Shown here one piece after another: positions 23,040-35,000 of a stretch of 64,000 nt of DNA; position 1 is the first letter of the stretch, and each line of letters begins with the position of its first letter. The translations under genes were made by a program, and so were the position numbers. The DNA is from Pocillopora verrucosa (taxonomy: Eukaryota; Cnidaria; Anthozoa; Scleractinia; Pocilloporidae): assembly GCF_036669915.1 (NCBI RefSeq), contig NC_089319.1, positions 2,709,082 through 2,773,081 on the forward strand. The letters are read 5' to 3'. The notes under the pieces are model-generated. The model did no database searches, was not told where the DNA came from, and worked only from the letters and a program-made list of their open reading frames with translations.

Positions 23040-23185
23040 TCGAAGTCTGACTGAGCTAAATGAACGTATGTTGCAAGGAACTGATTCGAAGCTGATAACC
23101 AGGTGAAAACGTTATACTTCCGTGACCGCAAACCAATTGCAAGTGGGCCTCCGAGCAGGGGCTTCAAGTCAACCTTTGGAGGTAA
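23040..23185 (+). other. Possible 5' exon of NLR-B (conserved donor)
   Basis: A conserved block in units B and C (56085-56180), degenerate in A (3670-3750) and A' (2090-2170), ends in a consensus donor TTTGGAG/GTAAGAG. It lies about 1.5 kb upstream of the HEPN ATG. It could be a 5' untranslated exon of the NLR transcript. The only evidence is position, a good donor and conservation between units, so this is tentative. Confidence 0.25.
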
Positions 23186-24734
23186 GAGTTTATGGATATT
23201 ATTCCATATTGAGTTGAGTTTCAGTTTGAGCAGGTTCTTTCTGTTAATTACATCTTGTCTTAAACACATCATTACGACCTCAAGTGAATCTACGCCGCGC
23301 TAGCAAGCAGTTTACCTTCCCGATTTTCTTTTGGTGGGTTGGGGTCGACTGCACACAGGCTAAATTAAGCATGAAACTTCAAAAATACGTCCCTAAAGAT
23401 GAAGAAAATCGCTTATACAGTCGAATGATCGGTTCAGTTTTACCAAGTTTGTCGAAATCATTCAACTGAAATCGGGCCATATGTTTGTGGAACGATTAAA
23501 ATCAAAGTCTTGATAAAGTCCCGATACGCGACAGATCACTTACAAGCACGACTCGACTAGAAACTGAAAATAACATTAAGATTTGGATCACACAGGAGTG
23601 TTAACCAATCCAGTATTCACCATCTCTGAAAAGAAACGCTGAGTAATTTAGTTTATGTCAAGTTAACGGTGGTTTCAATATTAGCATCGTTTATACAATC
23701 ACCACAGCACCTAGCGCTATTTTGTATTCCCCGTTCATGCTGTATTGTTCTTCATTTGTTTATCTGCTACCATGTCGTTCTCATGAGTCTCTACCCACAT
23801 GATACATAGCAATCGAATTGTGGAATAAGTTACATGCGAACAATTTCTCCCTTGAATGTAAAAGGATAGTTGTGGTGAGGACACAGAGCTTATCGTTGAT
23901 CAAGATGAACATTGAATCAGTATGTTGTGTTTTGATGTTTATCAATGTCATCGATAGGAATTTTTGCGAAAAATTGGCTTCGGTTGATGATTATGTCTCA
24001 GGATAATAACATACGAATACAGTGATTTCCTTTAAGAATCAATTTATCATAATGAAATATTATCGAAGGCCAAAAACGCACCAATGTAAGAGTAAACATG
24101 TGATTAGATTGAGTTTATTTCATGAATTTTGCCACAGGTTAAACAACACTGAAATGTAAAGGAGTATGGTGGAATTTTGAATCCGCAGAAATTCTTTTTT
24201 TCCCGGATGCGATCAACCATTTTCTTCTCCTTACATTATTTCAATATTTGAATACATTGTAAAACACGCTGGTGATTGGAATTAGGAAGCTATCAGCCAA
24301 AAGGCCGGAATGCTGCCCTTACCGGCTAGGAGGAGAAGTTTTACTCGGATCTCTGTAAGAAAAGGCCAATTTGATTTTCAAGATATGATATGTCACGCTT
24401 TTTTAAGTCACCCAAAAGCAGATTTGAAGAGCATTTGCAAGCAATTTTAATAGAGCAATCAGTGTTCCAGAGGTATTTAAAACTAGTTTAATGTAATACC
24501 CTTGCTGGCCTTGAGATGTAACGGACATTTTTGGAAGTGTGGATAAAAAGTTGAGGTATTAAAATAGAACATCAAACTTACTGAAAATTTTGTCTGGGTC
24601 AATTGGTTTTTTCAATCGGATATCTTATTCATTCTACCAGTGCTGAGCCAGGGAGTCTGACGAACAAGCAGCAACCAAATTCCTTGGTTAAAGAGTAATT
24701 GACCTTTGCTCAATTAACGATCCAGTATTTCTTC
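23186..24734 (+). other. NLR-B upstream region, with retroelement-free (empty) site
   Basis: Homologous to the upstream regions of NLR-A and NLR-C. At about 23920-23945 the sequence passes directly from CAGTATGTTGTG to GTTTATCAATGTCATCGATAG, whereas A and C have retroelement sequence between these landmarks. No gene seen. Confidence 0.6.
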
Positions 24735-25440
24735 ATGGCCACCGCTACAGCACCTTCGTTTCATTCGACAAAAGAGACAACCAATTACGCCCGCTTATGC
24801 AGGCTTCTAGTGGGTGTCAGTGCACATATCTTGAGAGAGACATTTGACAAAAGGCGTCCGCCAGGAAACCTAGACACAGTTTTGTCCAGTCCTCCGATTC
24901 ATCGAGTGCTAAAATCACTCCGAAATAAAAAAATACTCAATCCTTCACAATGGGACAAACTGTACCCCGCCATCAAGTCTTCAGTTTCATCAAAGAATTT
25001 CGATATCACGCTACTGATGGTTCTACTGAGGAACATTTGTTGTCTTGTTCCTCCAGCTACCGGTTGGGATACACTTCCTCCTGCAGCAGACACAACCCTT
25101 GAGGCAGACATCGTTCGTATCAAGTGCTACAGAAACACAGTTTATGGTCATGCCAGCGGGGCCTCAGTTGATGACCCAACATTCAATCAATATTGGCAGG
25201 ACATCCAAGATGCATTGGTGAGACTGGGAGGAGCTGGTTATCAGAGTGCTATTGATGATCTGAAAAAGGAATGCATGGACCCTGATTTCGAAGAACACTA
25301 TAAAGAGCTTCTTAAACAGTGGGTAGTTGATGAATTCAGCATCAAAGAAAGACTGGATGAAATGGCAGAGCACTTTGGTAAAAGCCTGGATGAATTAAAG
25401 GAAGCAATCGTCAACCCTATAAGGAAAGCAGGAGACAAAG
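24735..25440 (+). CDS. NLR-B exon 1: DZIP3-type HEPN domain
   Basis: Encodes 235 codons plus one base. The ATG at 24735 is chosen because an in-frame TAA lies just upstream (24696-24698). The HEPN motif CYRNTVYGH is intact. Compared with A and C the exon has a few extra codons (HFGKSLDE region) near its 3' end. It ends GACAAAG with donor GTATTG (phase 1), which joins in frame to the acceptor at 35524, creating an alanine codon (AGDK-AVAEYSD). The HEPN domain probably acts as the effector or adaptor module of the receptor. The distance to exon 2 is about 10 kb because the intron holds repeats and a retrotransposon. Confidence 0.85.
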
Positions 25441-26057
25441 GTATTGTGTGTTAACGGTAAAATCTGTGCAACGGCCTTTCATGAGAAAAGAAACTTGAAG
25501 AGGAGGATTGAAGGGCCTCTCATCAGAGGGTAATGAGCAATTTAACAATCAGTTCATTACAGTATTATAAAATGCCTACCTTTAAAAATAGCTCAAACTC
25601 GGAGAAATATCTTCCACTGGAACTGATCCGTTTCTCTCTGACTCACAATTGGAAAAAGACCGGGTGTTGTGTTTTCCATGTTTTTTTCGGGTGATAAGCG
25701 AGTTATTTTTTATTTTTTTTGTTCCTCGTGCGGGAAGGAAAGAGTATTGATAGTTAAAATAGGTTAAAAAAAAAACCGAGTACGTCTGACAATATTTACC
25801 TGGTCGGGTTCGTCGAAAGAGATGAAAAAAAGCTAAAGTTCTTAATGAAGTGGAGACGACAGGACGCATTCTCTCTCCAAAGTGTACTTAAGCCTTACTT
25901 AATCTCCAGCCTAAAAACAAAAACTATGTGTTTTCGAAGTCAAAATCGGTTCCTCCCGTACCACAAATTCCTGGATCCGCTCCCGAAATGGGCCGGTTAG
26001 TGTCGGTAATCATATGATTTTGAGTACAATTTGTATAGGTAATCATATGATTTCGAA

Positions 26058-26089
<32 letters not shown>

Positions 26090-29000
26090 CTTTTTAAAGA
26101 CTAACCACAGGCGGCTCAAGCTCCAGCTGTGAGATGATCATCTTGCGCAATAACAGTCATGGCGGAATTAGAAGAGTTTGTATGGGAATATTTACGGCCG
26201 CCCTAAGGAATAAAATAATACGTCAAATTCTCAAAAAAAAAAATACCTTACCTTACTTCTACAGCGTAGCGCTTGTTATCTGACCGCTTACTTTGATGAA
26301 AAGGACGCATTTTAGCGAGTTGTCCATTTCGACGTTTTCAACGCACATAAGAAAAGCCTTATGGACTAACAAATTGCACGAGCTCGTAGGGCGAGTACAA
26401 TTTGTGGTCCTTGAAAAAATTAACAAATGCTTGTTTATTCCAAATTGCACGAGAGAAATCATGCGATTACGTTTTAATAATATACATGAAAAATACGAGA
26501 TGGCTTATCATAATTAAGCAAAAGCAAAGCGCGCGCATCAAGTGCAAAAAAAATTTATTCAAACCGTGCGTTCGGTCAAAACAACCGCATACGATCAAAA
26601 AAATAATATGTAAAGATGTCCTCACATCTTTAACTCTTTATAGTAGGCTAAAAAAAATGACAAATGATGGTAACCTTTTTTCTTTTATTTTTTTTGTCAA
26701 CAGTATTTACACTAGTGATTAGTGCTATATCTCATTTGAAAGAGGACAAAATTAGCTTTTCAGAAAAAATATATTTTGCCTCCAAAAATCTATGGATTTT
26801 AAATCATGCTAAGAAAATGGCATACAATTTCCATAAATTATTGTACAACTTTTGACTTTGAAACAGCCTGAGCCTGAATGGATTGGAGTTAAAAGGAAAC
26901 ATTTCGAAGATAAAATATTCCTTATGGGCAAGACATCCAGAGACTCTGGCTGAAAAAGAACAAATACGGAATTAATTAGAATTTTTTTCCAAACTGTACC
27001 CCAAAACTAAGCTATACCTCACTTGAAACAGCAGTAAATAAGCTTTCCTGAAATGCATGTTTCCTCTCCAAGAAAAAGGAAACAACCTCATTGAATGCTT
27101 TCAAACTAACATTAATTAGCATAAAATATCATCAAAATTTGAACTGTGAATTAAGTGATACCCAAATAATACAAAGTAATGAGGCGAAAATTAACTTAAG
27201 AGGTTCCTTGTTACATGGGCAACATCTCTATAAAAAATTGGTTGGAAGATAACAAATCTGAGATGTGTTACACATATCTAGTGAACACTGATTGACACAT
27301 TGACTAATTAGTCTGACCTCATCATCACCCCAAGCCCACATTTACTAATCCCTCTTGAAGTCTACAGTGCAATCATTGGAACTATATTTCTTTGTTTGAC
27401 TTCTGAAATTTTGCCTTGAAACAGGGACAAATGAGATAATCAACCTCAAAATACATAAAGCGCAACATATATCAAAAGCCTTTCACTTGCAATGCACCAC
27501 CAGTATTTTCAAGAGTAAACAATTCAGAAGTGAAATGCCCAAATTTACTAATCCCTCTTGAAGTCTACAGTGCAACCATTGGAGCTATAGTTCTTTGTTT
27601 GAAGATTGACATACTGACTAATTAGTCTGACATTATCTTATCATCACCCCAAGCCCAAATTTGCTAATCCCTCTTGAAGTCTACAGTGCAACCATTGGAA
27701 CTATATTTCTTTGTTTGACTTCTGAAATTTTGCTTTGAAACATGGACAAATGAGATAATCAACCTCAAAATACATAAAGCGCAACATATATCAAAAGCCT
27801 TTCTCTTGCAATGCACCACCAGTATTTCAAGAGTAAACAATTCAGAAGTGAAATGCCCAAATTTACTAATCCCTCTTGAAGTCTACAGTGCAACCATTGG
27901 AGCTATAGTTCTTTGTTTGAAGATTGACATACTGACTAATTAGTCTGACATTATCTTATCATCACCCCAAGCCCAAATTTGCTAATCCCTCTTGAAGTCT
28001 ACAGTGCAACCATTGGAACTATATTTCTTTGTTTGACTTCTGAAATTTTGCTTTGAAACATGGACAAATGAGATAATCAACCTCAAAATACATAAAGCGC
28101 AACATATATCAAAAGCCTTTCTCTTGCAATGCACCACCAGTATTTTCAAGAGTAAACAATTCAGAAGTGAAACCGGAAACTGTCATTTTATATCATTCAT
28201 ACATACATACATACATACATACATACTTTATTTATTCCAGAAGCAGATGATAACTATTATATACAAATAAAACTAAAAAGAAAATACTTCTAGAAAAGGA
28301 AGTTAAGAGGTTATCCCTGTGTAAAAACTCCCTTAAAAGAAAAGACAAAATATAAATCAAAATCATTACAATCAAATATTTAAGTACGATTTAAGTTTAG
28401 ATTTAAAATGCTGAAAGCTGTCAGCTTCCACTATATCACCCGGTAACTCGTTCCATAATTTGACAATCCTAATAAAAAAAGAATTTTTGTAACAATTAAG
28501 TCTAGCTGGTTTAATGTAGAGTTTGTATTGATGATTTGCTCTCGTAGACCGAATCGTGGCAATATCAAAGAAGTCTTCAAAATTTAAATGATAAAAACCA
28601 AAAACTATCTTATAACATTCGACTAAAGATAAGTAAGTTCTACGGTCAGAGAGAGTGGGCCATTTTAACAGTTTGCATCGGTCTTCATAGGACATTTCTC
28701 CTTTGCGTTGATTTAAAGCGAGTCTTGAGGCTCTTCGCTGTACATTTTCAAGGGCATGGATGTCCTTAACAAGGTAAGGACACCAAACAGGTACCGCATA
28801 TTCCAAGATTGGCCGTACCAGAGACATGTACAGCATAGAAAAAACATTTGTGTTAGCGGTGCCTACTGAGCGTTTAATGGAACCTAAAACTTTGTTCGCT
28901 TTATTGACAGTGATACTTATGTGATGGCCCCATGAAAGATCTCTAGTTAGTGTGACACCAAGATCTTTAAAATTAGTCACATCTTTCAGGGGCTTTTCTA

Positions 29001-32000
29001 AGAAATAATTAGTTACCGACTTATCGCGTAAATGCGTGATTCGCATAGATTCGCATTTGTCTGCGTTGAAACGTAGCTGCCACTTACGAGCCCATGCGCT
29101 AAGATTATTAAGATCATCCTGAAGAAGCTGACTATCTTTTATAGGGTCAATTATCTCTCTGTAGATCTTCGTGTCGTCTGCATATAGTTTTACTGTAGAT
29201 GATAGGAATTCAGATATGTCATTAATATACAATAAAAACAATAGGGGCCCGAGAATGGTTCCCTGTGGAGTTCCGGAGGTAACGCACGACCAATCAGAAT
29301 AAGATCCCCTAACGACTACACGTTGTTTGCGCCCCACCAAAAAATGTCTCAGCCAGTTGAGTAAACATTCGTCGATGCCGCTACATTTCAATTTTAAAAG
29401 CAGTCGCTCGTGAGGAACGCTGTCAAAGGCTTTGGCAAGATCCAGAAAAACAACATCGGTAGGAGTGGATGAATTACGGGATTTCGCCCAGTCATTAAAC
29501 GTTGATAACATTTGAGTTGTAGTAGATCTTCCTCGTAAAAAGCCAAATTGGTTGCTATTGATAAAGTCGATTTCGCGCCAGAACTTAATCATCCTATCAA
29601 AAACAATTTTTTCACAGATCTTACAAGCAATTGAAGTAAGGGAAATTGGGCGGTAATTTTCTCTCGAAGATTTGGAACCCTTCTTATGTAGAGGAGTAAT
29701 GTCGGCATGTTTCCATTCCTCAGGCAAAAGGCCAAGAGACAACGATTTGTTTATCATATACGTTAACGAAGGTGCTAATTCCGAAGCACACGACTTAAAA
29801 ATGCACGGCGCGATATGGTCAGGCCCAGGAGACTTGTTGGGCTTGAGTTTCAGAAGATGGCGTTTGACCTCATTGACAGAACAATCAATTTTCGCAAGTT
29901 TCTTGTCAACAGTGCAGTCTTGAGTGGGAAAATTTGCATAATCTTCGGTAGTAAACACCGAAGAGAAATATGAGTTCATACTCTGAGCAATACTGAAGTC
30001 GTCAGTCAGAGCACATCCATCGACGCTTATAGAGATGAGATTATTAGTGCCTCTTCTCTTGGACTTAACAAAATTCCAGAAAGGTTTCGGGTTTTCATTT
30101 TCCTGTAGATCAAGTGCAAGTTTCTCTATATACGACCATCTAGCTGTGTTACAAAGTCTCTTAACAGAATTGTTGAGTTGCCGATATTTTTCCCAAATAG
30201 TTGAATTGTTTTTTCTGCGAGCTCTATTATACAATAATTTCTTCTTTTTGCACAAAACAATAAGTTCCTGTGTAATCCAGGGGGCACTGGATCTCTTTTT
30301 ATTCTTGCGTTTGGGAATGCACTCATCCACTGCTGTAAATAACAAGTCTTTCCAGCAAGCCCAATTATGATTAATATCGCTGTCGAAGAAGGCGCAATGC
30401 CATGGAATATAAGATAACAGCGATCTTAAGTGATCCCAGTCGGCTTTACCATAGCAATACAACAACTTCTGTGATTTACGCTGGACGTAAGGTATACCAG
30501 ATAACGAGAAGGAGATAGAATTGTGATCTGAAAAGGGTTCTCCAACAACCAAATGGTTTACGAGGTCGGGCGAAGTAGTGAGAACTAAGTCTAGGATGTT
30601 CGAGTCTCTGGTAGGTTCATTTATCAACTGTGTCAAAAAATTGTCTTGGACGATGTCCATCATGAGTGTGTAAATATCAGATTGACGCAAGAATCTGTTA
30701 TTCAACCAATCAATCTCCGGAAGATTGAAATCGCCAACAAGAATCAACTCGTTCGTCGAAAACTCTTGCAAAGCAGCTTGTAAGTCCTCTAAAGGCTTAG
30801 GATCGTTATTGGGAGGACGATAGAAAACTCCCAAAGTGACTTTGCGATTGTATGAGAAAAGAAGATCGACGAAGATGAACTCTGAATCGTTCTGTGTAGT
30901 ATCACGGGGAACCGCTTTGATGTGTTCTCGCGTAGCAATCAATACCCCGCCTCCATGACGTCCATTGAGCTTTCGGTCCCGCCTAAATACCGAGTAGTTA
31001 CTAGGAAAGATTTCACCGTCAGGGATGGAGCTGTCCAGATGAGTTTCAGTTAAAACAATTATATCATAGCCCAGAGCGGCAATGGCTAAATCCAATTTGC
31101 TTGATTTGTTGACGATGCTTCGTGCATTAGCATAAAAGGTTAGAAGACGAGAGGACTTTTGCTGTTCCGTAAAATTGTGCCGCTCGGCTCCATTTGGACC
31201 AGGATTTGGGTTTACGTCGCCGCTCAACTGGAGAAGAATAGTTTGGTAACTTGCAACAGAGTTAGGATAATAACTGATTCTTGACGAAGAAAAACCTCTT
31301 CGAAGGATTGGCAAAACAATATGTCGCCTAGTCCAGGACGCTGTGAAGATATTTAAGTTCATTGAAACTACAAAATCATCTTGTAGAACCAAGAAGAAAT
31401 CGTCAGCTAAACGCGGGAACATTTGAGATTGGCCCTGATCAGTCGTTTTTCCGCGATATAGAAGAATTAAACTGAGAATAAAACAAGGAAAACCGGAGAG
31501 TCGAAATGAGTGACCGTTCGCCATGACGCCTCGCCTCCGACTCATTCATTCATTCATTCCACTCATTCTTGAGCATAATTTGTTTGTTTTGTGAATTTTC
31601 AGCATGTAACAAGTAGAACCACATCTAAAAAACATACAAAACATATAAGATAACGTACAGGTCGATATATATTCAACTATCGTTTTAAAAACAAAAGATT
31701 TTATTTGATTTAGTTCGGACGCACACTGCGTCATTCGATCTGTCATCGGCTGATAATTTAGGTCGTTGCGTTCTAACATTCCATTGAAGATTATTTTCTC
31801 TGTCGCTCAAAAATCATGTTTGATCATAATATATGTTGCTTTTCATTCACAAATATATATTAACAGGTTTGTCTCAAGGCAAAAAACAAGGATTCGTGCG
31901 CGTAAAGTAAAAGTAAATGTTTCAACACCACATGCGTCACGCATTTAAATATGGCAAGAATGTTTACAGATTACTTATCTCGATTCTTCGCTAGGATTTT

Positions 32001-35000
32001 CCAGTTTTCTATCTAATTCGGATTCTTCACCACTAGAGATACTACCATGCTCACTTCCATCGTCAAAAATCACCTCTAAAGCCTTAGCTACGCTGTATCT
32101 CTAGCGTTTCACACAAGCGACTAAATACCGGAATGGCTCCGACCTGTGATTGGATGATAAAAATAGTAAACGTTAATAAGTTATAGCTTAACTCCTTGCT
32201 CGTGAGTATTGTTTACCGCGTGTCTCGAAGCGGTACAATGAAATATCGATGCTAGTGAAAACACCGATGTATCAAACAAGAAATGTTTACTTACGTAGCG
32301 AAGGGAAGGCAGAGCCTTTCTTGCTCAGCGAGGTCGTTCAGCGATATTCCGGCGATGAAAACGTCATCTACTGACTAAACTCATTTAGTCAGTTCAGGCG
32401 GACGATCAGAGACTGAAGCCATTCCTGTATTTCACCGCTGACAGGAATAGCTCCGACTCAAACGTTTATTAATTTTTTTTTCAGTAATTTTTTAATAATT
32501 TTTAAACAATTTTTTAAAAAAAAAATTTTTAAAAAATTTAAAACTAAAGTAGTGAGCAGCGCTGTGCGAACAGTAGTTGTAAAACTTCTTTATTCTCTGA
32601 CGCGTTTCGTCTAGTTGTCGTAAACTTCTTCAGGGAGTTTACAAGTCAACACCAAACGCCTATATTTATAAGCCATTGTCAGCGGCTATTGCGGGAGCCA
32701 ATGACCATAAGGGCTTGGCTGGACCTATGAGCAGGAATAGGCAAAGCTGTGAAAAATTTGAAAATTTCTTTGGCTCATGTACTTTATAATGTGGTTTATG
32801 TTCTACTCATTCTTTCTTAAATTGAAGTGGTATAAATACCTTGTCTAAAACAGTAGTGTGATACAATAGCAAACGAGATGTACTTGTTCCAATACAGCGT
32901 CATGTGATGAACAGCCTTCATTAATTTTGGAACAAGTTTTAAAAAATCATTTTACTCTTTCTTGTTATGGCCGAAAACTGTTCGAAGATTGGTTGTACCA
33001 TCACTGCAAACAGTCAAGGTACTTCGACAAGATTCAGTGCGAGAGCTACTGCAACTGGCTTGACTGGTAAGACGCTTTTTTTGTTTGGTTTGTTTTTTTT
33101 TCCTTTTTTAGGTCTAGGGGAGTTGTTAGAAATTACCAAGCAAAACCAATCCGCGACTTTCTTCCTTCAGGTGTTGTGCCAAAAAAAAAAGAAGAGCCCG
33201 ATGAATGGATTTGTTCTTCATGTGAACAATAACCTAGAAAATCAGTTTTCCACGAAAAAAACTCCCTCGATTGTGGCCAAGCCTTATTTCTCCAGCAGAT
33301 CATGCTGTAAATTAAAAACATTGGTCTCAGCGTCACGCAACATTGCGTGATTTTCCAAACGTGACATGCTGTTGCTGCATTATTTTAAAACTTAGAAACT
33401 ACATGGCCCTCTAGTAATAAAAGAGGGCTTCATTTCCAAGCACTGTAGACTACAACCTAATAAATCACTCTTTCAGTTTTTATCTCAGTGTATAAATTAT
33501 TTAGCCAAAACAGAAAAAAAAATTAATATACGAATGAGTTGGAGCCATTCCTGTCTGCGGTGAAATACACGAATGGCTCCAGTATCTGGTCGTCCGCCTA
33601 AACTGACTAAATGAGTTTTGTCAGCGGATGACTTTTTCATCGCCGGAATATCACTGAACGATCTCGCTGAACAAGATAGACTCTGCCTTCTCTTCGTTAT
33701 GTAAGTAGCCATTTCTTGTTTGACTCAATCAACCAATCACAGGTCGGAGCCATTCCTGTATTTAGTCGCTAGTGCGTTTCACATGGGACGCCATTATCGC
33801 AGACTGAAATCGTACGCAAATAATTTTCGGATCGGGCTCCCGAGGTCACGTTTGCTAAAACTCGCCATGTGATTGGCTTAGAATGTTTACATGCTACAGC
33901 CGAAATTTCAGAGCGATCGGATGTAATCCGAGCATTTCCGAAAAGGTCAAGGTGCAATTTTGCACGATCGGCCAAGGGCCTGACCACGAAGAGGCGCAAA
34001 AAAGTTCAAAGTCCGGTAAAACAGTTCAAGGAATTGTTCAGTCTGTGTCCGAATCACTTTCGATGAAATGGAATCGTCGTTTCCGAGATTTAACCATGTT
34101 TGTTTTTAATTTCGGCGTTGGATCGCTCGAGCAAAATGGTTTAGCTGGGTCGGCTCGTAATTTTCGATTTCCTTGGCAATTCCCTTCTCTAAGCACCACT
34201 TTTTCCAAACTGACAACCAAAAAGAAGTGCTTTTTACAGTGTTTTTGTTGTTTAAACTGTTTTTCAGCCGCGGTGGCGAAAGAAAACCAACTTAAAACGC
34301 CGGCCATTGTTTCGCTCGCAAATTTTCAAATTTTGTTGCGACTTCCAGGGCTCGCATTTGATTGGCTCTCTGGGAGTTTCTTGACCAATCAGAATACCTG
34401 ATTTCTTACTTTCTTTGCTCTGAATTAACCCTCTTCTGCACTGAATTAACTCTCTTCTGCACTGAATTACCTGAAAACTGCATGTATCTTAATCAATCAG
34501 AACTGAGTAATTTTTCCATGTATATTATTAAGGATAAAACAGCACGAGTAAATTTTTGAAATGCGAACAAATTACACGAGCCATTAGGGCGAGTGCAATT
34601 TGTAGATTTTGAAAGATTTACAAATGCTGCTTTATCCCGAATTGCACGAGGAAAATCATGCGTTTACTTTTTGATAATGTACTAGCAAAGATAGGACTCT
34701 GTTTTCCTCTCTAGTTGTTTTTTTTTTCGTGTCATGGCTCACTGGTTCGGCCGCTTCCCTTTGCCTTGTGCTGGAGTAGTCGGGGTTTTCCCCAAGAATT
34801 AGGTTCGAGCTCACGAACAATCGGGTTTTTGTGCTCTTTGTCTATTAGGTATCGGTCGACAGCAATAATCAGTACACGAAAGATATCACGCTCGTTATCT
34901 TTCCCGTCTTTCTTACGAACTATTGCGTAAAATGCCTCGAGAAGTTTGTTTAGTGCCTCCGATTCATATTTTTCAATGCCCAAAACTTCCAAACTTTTGG

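Larger units (their letters stand above)
28195..31560 (-). mobile_element. Full-length CR1/L2-like non-LTR retrotransposon in NLR-B intron
   Basis: Inserted on the minus strand, antisense to NLR-B. The 3' end (low coordinates) has AATAAA-like sequence and a (GTAT)n tail (28195-28226). The 5' end abuts an (ATTC)n tract (31543-31559). TCATTCAT is present next to both ends, compatible with insertion into a microsatellite or a short target duplication. One long open frame (28372-31545) codes for endonuclease and reverse transcriptase. The exact 5' end is not determined. Confidence 0.8.
32103..33786. mobile_element. Long-inverted-repeat (foldback) element
   Basis: The left arm 32103-32480 and right arm 33518-33786 are inverted copies. 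Examples: GGAATGGCTCCGACCTGTGATTGG at 32132 pairs with its complement at about 33732, and the stretch around CGATATTCCGGCGATGAAAA (32341) pairs with that around 33636-33660. The left arm has about 125 bp extra (32152-32275). Each arm itself contains the inverted phrase GGAGCCATTCCTG. The core of about 1.04 kb includes an AT-rich tract, a hammerhead-like motif and a possible degenerate exon pair. Likely a foldback or non-autonomous DNA transposon. No transposase found. Confidence 0.65.
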
